Part shown: positions 59,528 to 64,000 of the stretch, piece by piece | Layout of the letters: each line of letters opens with the position of its first letter | Position numbering within the stretch: position 1 is the first letter of the stretch | NCBI GenBank assembly: GCA_027486935.1 | Contig: JAIXOF010000012.1 | Coordinates: 1-64,000, forward strand | Direction of reading: 5' to 3' | Length of the DNA stretch: 64,000 nt | Source: Cyanobium sp. C1_MAG_00004 | GTDB taxonomy: Bacteria; Cyanobacteriota; Cyanobacteriia; PCC-6307; Cyanobiaceae | Notes under the pieces: generated by a model | What the model was told of the DNA's origin: nothing | The model's input: only the letters and a program-made list of their open reading frames with translations | Database searches by the model: none | Position numbers and translations under genes: made by a program

Positions 59528-60121
59528 TCAAAGCTCCCTGACCAGCACGGCACCGCTGACCTGGGCCTGGGCGGTCAACAGCGCCTGCAACGGAGCCTCC
59601 GGGTCGACACGGGGATGCTCGATCGCCGCCAGCTTGCGGCTACAGGCCGCCGTCCAGGGCAGGCTGATGCACAGGTCCAGGCCCTGTTGCACGAAGGCGG
59701 TGATCAGGGGTTCATCCAATGCGGCCAGGGCACGCTCGATCGCCAGGGCATGGACGGCAGCCACAGCGCAGCGTCCCTGCCGCAACCAGTCATCCAGCTG
59801 AAAATCCATGCCACACAGCAACGCGCCCAGGGCGGCTGGATCGAGCAACAACGGCTGCCCCAGGGGAGGCACGCACGCTGGTCCCCCCACCAGCCGCGGC
59901 TCGGCGATCGCGGGCGCCAGCCGTGGCATCACCTGGCGCAACGGGTGCACCAGCGAGGCACGCTGGAACAACCAGACCTGCACCGAGGGCCGCAACGGCC
60001 GCAGAATCACCGCCCCCGACGGTGGATCGCGCTCGATCTCGACTTCGCCGCCCTCAAACCGAAAGGCGGCCGGCAAGCGCACCGCCTGGCTGCCGCCATT
60101 GGCAAAGAGCTTGGCCTTCAT
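59528..60121 (-). CDS. AbrB/VapB-like N-terminal domain fused to a domain of unknown function
   Basis: 197 residues from ATG 60121. Residues 1-45 are a SpoVT/AbrB swapped-hairpin domain of the VapB type: [20 protein letters not shown], then [12 protein letters not shown] and GAVILRPL. VapB antitoxins normally end after about 75 residues. Here about 150 more follow ([40 protein letters not shown]) with no PIN-like acid set, and no vapC is adjacent. The extra part ends on [19 protein letters not shown]. It is either a DNA-binding regulator that gained a C-terminal domain or a fusion scar. It follows a 220-bp gap with short repeats. Confidence 0.65.
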   Translation of the reverse strand: MKAKLFANGGSQAVRLPAAFRFEGGEVEIERDPPSGAVILRPLRPSVQVWLFQRASLVHPLRQVMPRLAPAIAEPRLVGGPACVPPLGQPLLLDPAALGALLCGMDFQLDDWLRQGRCAVAAVHALAIERALAALDEPLITAFVQQGLDLCISLPWTAACSRKLAAIEHPRVDPEAPLQALLTAQAQVSGAVLVREL

Positions 60122-60278
60122 GGGCGGAGTGGGGTGAGCGGGGAAGGGGAGGACAGTGTTCCCGCACCGTGTCGCTACAACGTCGATACGGATCACCCAA
60201 CCTCACCACCCCCCCTGCGCCGCAAACCCTTCCAATCCTGTGGCCATGGGCCGCAACCCTCGATTCTCCGTTCTGAGG

Positions 60279-60347
60279 CCGTAGCCAACAGAACAGCCCG
60301 TAGCCAACAGCCCAAAGCCCGTAGCCCACAGCCTTCAGCCCTCAGCC
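60279..60347. repeat. Short direct repeat gtagccaacag / gtagcccacag
   Basis: ccgtagccaacagaacag, then cccgtagccaacagcccaa and cccgtagcccacagccttc, followed by cagccctcagcc. Unit length ~18-20 bp, imperfect, no spacers. The 220 bp between the AbrB-like gene and the oxygenase gene hold nothing else I can name. Confidence 0.75.
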
Positions 60348-60998
60348 GCGGGCCAGGCGCTGCAGGTAGGCGGCGCGGCTGCCGGCATTGATCCAGCCGG
60401 TGGCGATCGTCTTGCTGTGCTGATGGTTCACCCGACCGCGGTGAATGTGGGAGGGGCCGGCCGGAAAGATCACCAACCTGCCGCGTTCGGCCTCTTCGTG
60501 GTGGTCCTGCCAGTGGAACTCGGTGCCGCCGTCGGGCAGGGAATTGCAATAAAGAATCCAGGCCAGCACCCGGGCCTGGGGCTCGGTGGCCTCATCGCTG
60601 AGGGTCCAGTCGCAGTGCCACTGGCGAAACCCCTCCCCCGGGGCATAGCGCTGCAGGTTGAAGATCGGATTGACGAACAGGCTCTGCTCGGGGCAGCAGG
60701 CCCGAAACAGCGGCCGCTCCTGTAGGTAGCGCTCGAGGGCGGCCCCGACACCCCGCACGATCACCTCGGCCAGGGCGAAGGCCTCGGGGTCACTGCGGTC
60801 GATCGCCACCAGGCTGATGTCAGTGGAGACCTTGGCCGGTTCGGCTGAAGCCCCAGCGCAAGCCCCATCCGCCGGATTCCCCTGGGGGCCAAAGGCCACG
60901 CCGGGGCGCTGCAGGTCAGAGCGCTGGTCAAAGAAGGCCATCACCCCGTCGGCGAGGGCCTCAAAACCGGCATTGCCGTAGCGGGCGATCAGTTGCAT
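60342..60998 (-). CDS. 2-oxoglutarate-Fe(II) dioxygenase
   Basis: 218 residues from ATG 60998. The double-stranded beta-helix iron ligands are visible: HxD in FRQWHCDWTLSD, distal His in AGPSHIHRGRV, followed by the 2OG-binding region. Other supporting strands are LVNPIFNLQRYAPGEGF-like (FNLQRYAPGEGF) and LAWILYCNSLPDGGTEFHW. It resembles prolyl-hydroxylase-like bacterial dioxygenases; the substrate is unknown. Upstream in the operon, 11 bp away, is the gene at 61010-61471. Confidence 0.88.
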   Translation of the reverse strand: MQLIARYGNAGFEALADGVMAFFDQRSDLQRPGVAFGPQGNPADGACAGASAEPAKVSTDISLVAIDRSDPEAFALAEVIVRGVGAALERYLQERPLFRACCPEQSLFVNPIFNLQRYAPGEGFRQWHCDWTLSDEATEPQARVLAWILYCNSLPDGGTEFHWQDHHEEAERGRLVIFPAGPSHIHRGRVNHQHSKTIATGWINAGSRAAYLQRLARG

Positions 60999-61009
60999 GG
61001 GGCGCTGCC

Positions 61010-61471
61010 TCAGGGGGTGGTCCGGCTCCAGGGAATGGCCACGGCATCTTCGAGCCGCTGCCAGCAGCCTGGATCGTCCGGCACCAGCCCGCTGAGCTGC
61101 TCCTGCTGCAGCGCCTGGCCGATCCGCGCGGTGCTGAGCACCTCGGCGGCAGGCCCTAGGGGCAGGACCAACACCTGGGGCTCGGCGGGATCGGCCAGCA
61201 GCCTCAGCTCGAGCGGCTCGAGCTCCCGCTCGAAAAACAACCGCCGCAACCGGCCGGTCTGCACGGCGCCCAGGGCTTCGGCAAAGGTCCTGAGGCTGGC
61301 CTCGTCGCCGCTGCAGCCGCAGTTGAGGGCCAGCCAGATCAGCAGCTTGGCCCAGCTTTCGGCGCTCCAGAGCGGTTGAAAGCTCAGGCGGTGGGCCCGC
61401 ACCAGCTCGGCCAGGGCGAAGTCCACCAGGGTGGCCTGCAGAGACAGGGCGTCTGGAGTTGATGCGCGCAT
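61010..61471 (-). CDS. Conserved-looking hypothetical protein
   Basis: 153 residues from ATG 61471. N-terminal helical part (ALSLQATLVDFALAELVRAH, SAESWAKLLIWLALNCGCSG), then mixed sequence (FFERELEPLELRLLADPAEP, VLVLPLGPAAEVLSTARIGQ). No domain recognised. It sits 11 bp upstream of the dioxygenase on the same strand and diverges from the small acidic gene at 61527 with 55 bp between the starts. Probably an operon with the dioxygenase. Confidence 0.65.
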   Translation of the reverse strand: MRASTPDALSLQATLVDFALAELVRAHRLSFQPLWSAESWAKLLIWLALNCGCSGDEASLRTFAEALGAVQTGRLRRLFFERELEPLELRLLADPAEPQVLVLPLGPAAEVLSTARIGQALQQEQLSGLVPDDPGCWQRLEDAVAIPWSRTTP

Positions 61472-61526
61472 GCTCCCATCTTCCCCACCGGCCGGCAGAC
61501 TGCCAGAAGTCGCCCTTGCCGCTGCC

Positions 61527-61781
61527 ATGGCTCTGGACCTCAACGACCCGGATCTCGAATTCGCCGATCTGGTCACCGCTTATCAGAGCTGGGTGATGGC
61601 TGTGATCAACGACGAAAAACTTGGCGGTGAGGCGATGCTCACCGACGACATCGTCGATGATGCCCTCAACGCCATGCGCTTTCTGCCTGACGTGGTGACC
61701 AGTGCGATCGAAACCACCCTGGCGCGGGTCTATGACGTCGATGCCGATGAACTGGCGGCGCTTCTCTATCCGGAAAGCTGA
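61527..61781 (+). CDS. Small acidic protein
   Basis: 84 residues from ATG 61527. Strongly acidic and helical (DLNDPDLEFADLVTAYQSWV, DEKLGGEAMLTDDIVDDALN, YDVDADELAALLYPES). This balanced, helix-rich composition and frame suggest a genuine protein; no family recognised. Its 3' end overlaps the next gene by 35 bp. Confidence 0.7.
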   Translation: MALDLNDPDLEFADLVTAYQSWVMAVINDEKLGGEAMLTDDIVDDALNAMRFLPDVVTSAIETTLARVYDVDADELAALLYPES

Positions 61782-63027
61782 GGTCCTTGCTGCTGCGTTG
61801 CTGCTGCTGCTGAGCGGCTGCCAGGCGCGCCAGGCCGCCCCCCCTCGGGGCGGCAACGGGCAGGAGGGGTTGGAGGCCGTTCTCTATCTCTATGTCGGGG
61901 TGCGTGACAACACCTTCGACCTCGATGGTTACCGCCGCGATTTCAACCAGACCTTCAGGGTGCTCGAGCAGCAGTTTCGCCAGGTCAATCCCCGCACCCA
62001 ATTCGTGGTGCAGCTGTACCCCGAAAGCAGCCTGCTCAAGGAACTGGCCCACCGCAATGCCAGCGGCCTGGGCCCAGATCTCCTGCTGGTGACCAACCGC
62101 ACGGCCCTGCAGCTGGCACGGGCGGGATTGACCCGTTCGCCCCAGCTGACCCCGGAGCTGCGGCGCGAGCTGGACCCAGCCACCCTGAGCCGGGCCAGCC
62201 TGCACAACCCCAGACGTCTGGCCAGCCTGCCGGTCGCCCAGAGGGCGCAGCTGGCCTGCTTCAACAGCTCACGCCTGCAACAGGTGCCCACGACCCTGCA
62301 GGAGCTGCTGGCGATCAGCGCCAATGGCAACACCGTGGGGCTGGCGCTGGATCCGCCGGGCATGTTCTGGAGTGCGGGCGCCCTGGGAGCCAACGAAGCT
62401 CTGCAGCTGGCCATCGCCCGCCGTCCCCTGAACCGTGACCAGCAGCAGGCGGTGGTGCGCTGGACGCGCTGGTTGCAGGATGCCGCCACCCAACAGAAGG
62501 TGACCTTCTACGGCAACCAGGAGCTGCTGCTCGAAGCCCTGTCCAGCGGACAGCTGGACTGGATCAGTTGCCACAGCACCGATCTGCAGCGGCTGCAACG
62601 CCGGCTGGGCTCGAAACTGGGGGTGGCACCTCTGCCCGATGGGCCCGGCGGCCAGGCCAGCCCGATCAACGAACTGACGGTGATAGCCCTGGGGGTCAAC
62701 TCGAGCGCAAGCCAGCGCCAGGCCGCCGAGGCCTTTGCCCATTTCGCCCTCAACCCGCTGGTGCAGCGCAACATCACCGTCAGCCTGCGGGAGGTGCTGC
62801 CGGTGAACCGGTTTGTCACCGTGCCGGCCGAAAGCTCGATGGTGCTCAAGGCGATGCTGCGGGCCCAGCAGCAGTCGCGGCAGACCGAAACCATCGCAGC
62901 GCTGATCCACCTCAATGACCGGCGGGTTCAGCAGACCCAGGGACTGATCACCCAGTTGGTGTTCGGTGAAAGCACCCCCGAGATCACGGCGCAGCGCCTG
63001 GTCCGCTCCCTGCAGAGCCAACCATGA
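61747..63027 (+). CDS. Extracellular solute-binding lipoprotein
   Basis: 426 residues from ATG 61747 (MNWRRFSIRKAEVLAAALLL). ATG 61741 is an alternative. The lipobox LLSGC gives a lipid-anchored mature protein. The body has the bilobed periplasmic-binding-protein pattern: GPDLLLVTNRTALQLARAG, ALDPPGMFWSAGALGANEAL, SGQLDWISCHSTDLQRL, LGVAPLPDGPGGQASPINEL, TVIALGVNSSASQRQAAEAF. This resembles family-1-type sugar binders. The gene overlaps its upstream neighbour by 35 bp, and the downstream MscS by ATGA, with no ABC permease or ATPase following in the window. Confidence 0.85.
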   Translation: MNWRRFSIRKAEVLAAALLLLLSGCQARQAAPPRGGNGQEGLEAVLYLYVGVRDNTFDLDGYRRDFNQTFRVLEQQFRQVNPRTQFVVQLYPESSLLKELAHRNASGLGPDLLLVTNRTALQLARAGLTRSPQLTPELRRELDPATLSRASLHNPRRLASLPVAQRAQLACFNSSRLQQVPTTLQELLAISANGNTVGLALDPPGMFWSAGALGANEALQLAIARRPLNRDQQQAVVRWTRWLQDAATQQKVTFYGNQELLLEALSSGQLDWISCHSTDLQRLQRRLGSKLGVAPLPDGPGGQASPINELTVIALGVNSSASQRQAAEAFAHFALNPLVQRNITVSLREVLPVNRFVTVPAESSMVLKAMLRAQQQSRQTETIAALIHLNDRRVQQTQGLITQLVFGESTPEITAQRLVRSLQSQP

Positions 63028-64000
63028 ACGCCTGGCTGTTCGAACTGATGGGCTGGCTGGGCTACCTGCAGCGTCCTGCAGTGCTAGTGCAGGTGCTGGG
63101 CGTGGTCGCCGTGACGCTGATCAGCCAGCTGCTCCAGCGGCGCTGGCTGACCCGGTGCCCAAAGCGGCTGCAGGCCACGCTCAAGCTGTGGTTGACGCCC
63201 CTGTTGATCGCCTTGTGGGCGGGCCTGCTCAACGCCACAGCCCAGCTGCAGGGGCTGGTGCTGTTCCTGCTGTGGTGGCGTTGCGGTTGGTCGGTGCTGG
63301 TGTTGCTCCATCCGCTGCTAGGACGGGTGCTGGATCCGGATCAGCGCTACGACCTGGAAACCCGGCTGCTGCGCCCGGTGTTTCTGGTGGCGGGTGCCAT
63401 CGCCCTGATCAATCAGCTGGACACGATCAACGATGTGGCCTCCATTTCCGTTGGCCAGGCCTTCAACGTCGAAATCACGCTGGGCAAGGTGTTCGTTGCC
63501 CTGGCCATCTCGTACCTGGTGATCGTGGGCAGCGGGCTGCCGGCGGGCCTGATGGCCCGGGGCCTGCAACGGCTGCTGGGCATCAGCGACAGCAGCCGCA
63601 AGGCCATGGAACTGATCCTGCGGTACGCCGTGGTCTGCCTGGGGGTTCTGGCGGTGGCCGTGCACCTGGGCATCAATCCGACCGCTGTGATCGCCATCGC
63701 CGGCGGCCTGTCAGTCGGCCTGGGCTTCGGGATCAAAGAGATCTTTTCAAACTTCATCAGCGGCCTGTGGCTGCTGTTCGAGGGGTCGGTGCGGCCGGGC
63801 GAGGTGCTGATGATCGACGGGGATCCCTGCGAAGTGCGGCGGCTGGGTCTACGGGCCACGGTGCTGTGGCGCGACCGGGACAATGCCGAGCTGCTGATTC
63901 CTAACCAATCGTTCTTCACCCAGGACGCGACGACCTACACGGGCAGCGACCGGCTGCGCCGCAGCCAGGTGACGATCGCCGCGGCCCTGCAGCACGACCC
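63024..64000 (+). CDS. MscS-family mechanosensitive channel (partial, runs off right edge)
   Basis: About 325 codons visible, open at the window end. ATG 63024 overlaps the solute-binding gene stop by ATGA. Several N-terminal membrane segments (GVVAVTLISQLLQ, LVLFLLWWRCGWSVLVLLHP, VFVALAISYLVIVGSGLPAG) are followed by the MscS pore helix and beta-domain: LSVGLGFGIKEIFSNFISGL, FEGSVRPGEVLMIDGDPCEV, DNAELLIPNQSFF. The long extra N-terminus makes it an MscK/YbdG-like rather than a minimal MscS. Coupling to a solute-binding protein is unusual. C-terminal half not seen. Confidence 0.92.
   Translation, partial: MNAWLFELMGWLGYLQRPAVLVQVLGVVAVTLISQLLQRRWLTRCPKRLQATLKLWLTPLLIALWAGLLNATAQLQGLVLFLLWWRCGWSVLVLLHPLLGRVLDPDQRYDLETRLLRPVFLVAGAIALINQLDTINDVASISVGQAFNVEITLGKVFVALAISYLVIVGSGLPAGLMARGLQRLLGISDSSRKAMELILRYAVVCLGVLAVAVHLGINPTAVIAIAGGLSVGLGFGIKEIFSNFISGLWLLFEGSVRPGEVLMIDGDPCEVRRLGLRATVLWRDRDNAELLIPNQSFFTQDATTYTGSDRLRRSQVTIAAALQHD

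Noticed and set aside
58202-60391. 729-codon plus-strand frame
   Set aside because: Antisense to valS and the AbrB-like gene; both real genes have clear motifs on the other strand.

Overview
The window comes from a GC-rich picocyanobacterium of the Cyanobium / freshwater-type Synechococcus kind. The evidence is an adjacent Flv3/Flv1 flavodiiron pair, two acyl-lipid delta-9 desaturases, a UbiC-like chorismate lyase of the plastoquinone type, a DevBCA exporter, and the dense run gcvP-gcvH-PLP lyase-desC-rplI-dnaB-mnmG. Long antisense reading frames are everywhere because of the GC content. Coordinates were derived by hand; no database search was run. Two real genes, at the extreme left and right edges, run off the window, and both are MscS-type channels.

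Region 1 (1-14354) is the most unusual part. It has a divergent two-partner-secretion pair: a secreted exoprotein (1177-5814) ending in a CHAT caspase-like domain, and its outer-membrane TpsB pore (5872-7554). Around the pair sit three proteins with cyclic-nucleotide-binding folds (an MscS channel at 1-1112, a stand-alone protein at 7563-8279, and a fusion to GGDEF at 12689-13648), a CHASE2-class III adenylate cyclase (10113-12017), a ParA/MinD-like ATPase, a DUF928-like secreted protein and a SIMPL protein. I infer a cAMP / c-di-GMP controlled cell-surface system. A FecR-domain secreted protein (17095-17817), beyond alaS, may belong to it.

Region 2 (14392-28600) holds alaS, a SNF2 helicase and its SWIM partner split by a HEPN/MNT toxin-antitoxin pair in one overlapping operon, a MEKHLA protein, and flv3 and flv1. 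The flv genes are separated by about 1.27 kb of low-GC, repeat-rich DNA with no convincing gene.

Region 3 (28700-46900) is mostly housekeeping. It has a 19-codon leader ORF before a small conserved-looking gene, the glycine cleavage genes gcvH/gcvP behind a methionine gamma-lyase-family enzyme, a HicBA pair next to a decayed VapBC remnant, two desaturases flanking an HTH-like gene, rplI, dnaB (with a 20-bp tandem repeat over its stop codon), mnmG, a GspC-like protein, a chorismate lyase, SprT, and several very small genes.

Region 4 (47000-64000) has ligA, a TVP38 protein, an ATPase-DUF427-permease-permease ABC operon (the ATPase start lies in an 18-bp repeat), devBCA, valS, an AbrB/VapB-like N-terminus fused to an unknown domain, a 2OG-Fe(II) oxygenase pair, and a solute-binding lipoprotein overlapping a second MscS channel cut by the window end. 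No tRNA, rRNA, CRISPR array, insertion sequence or intein was found.
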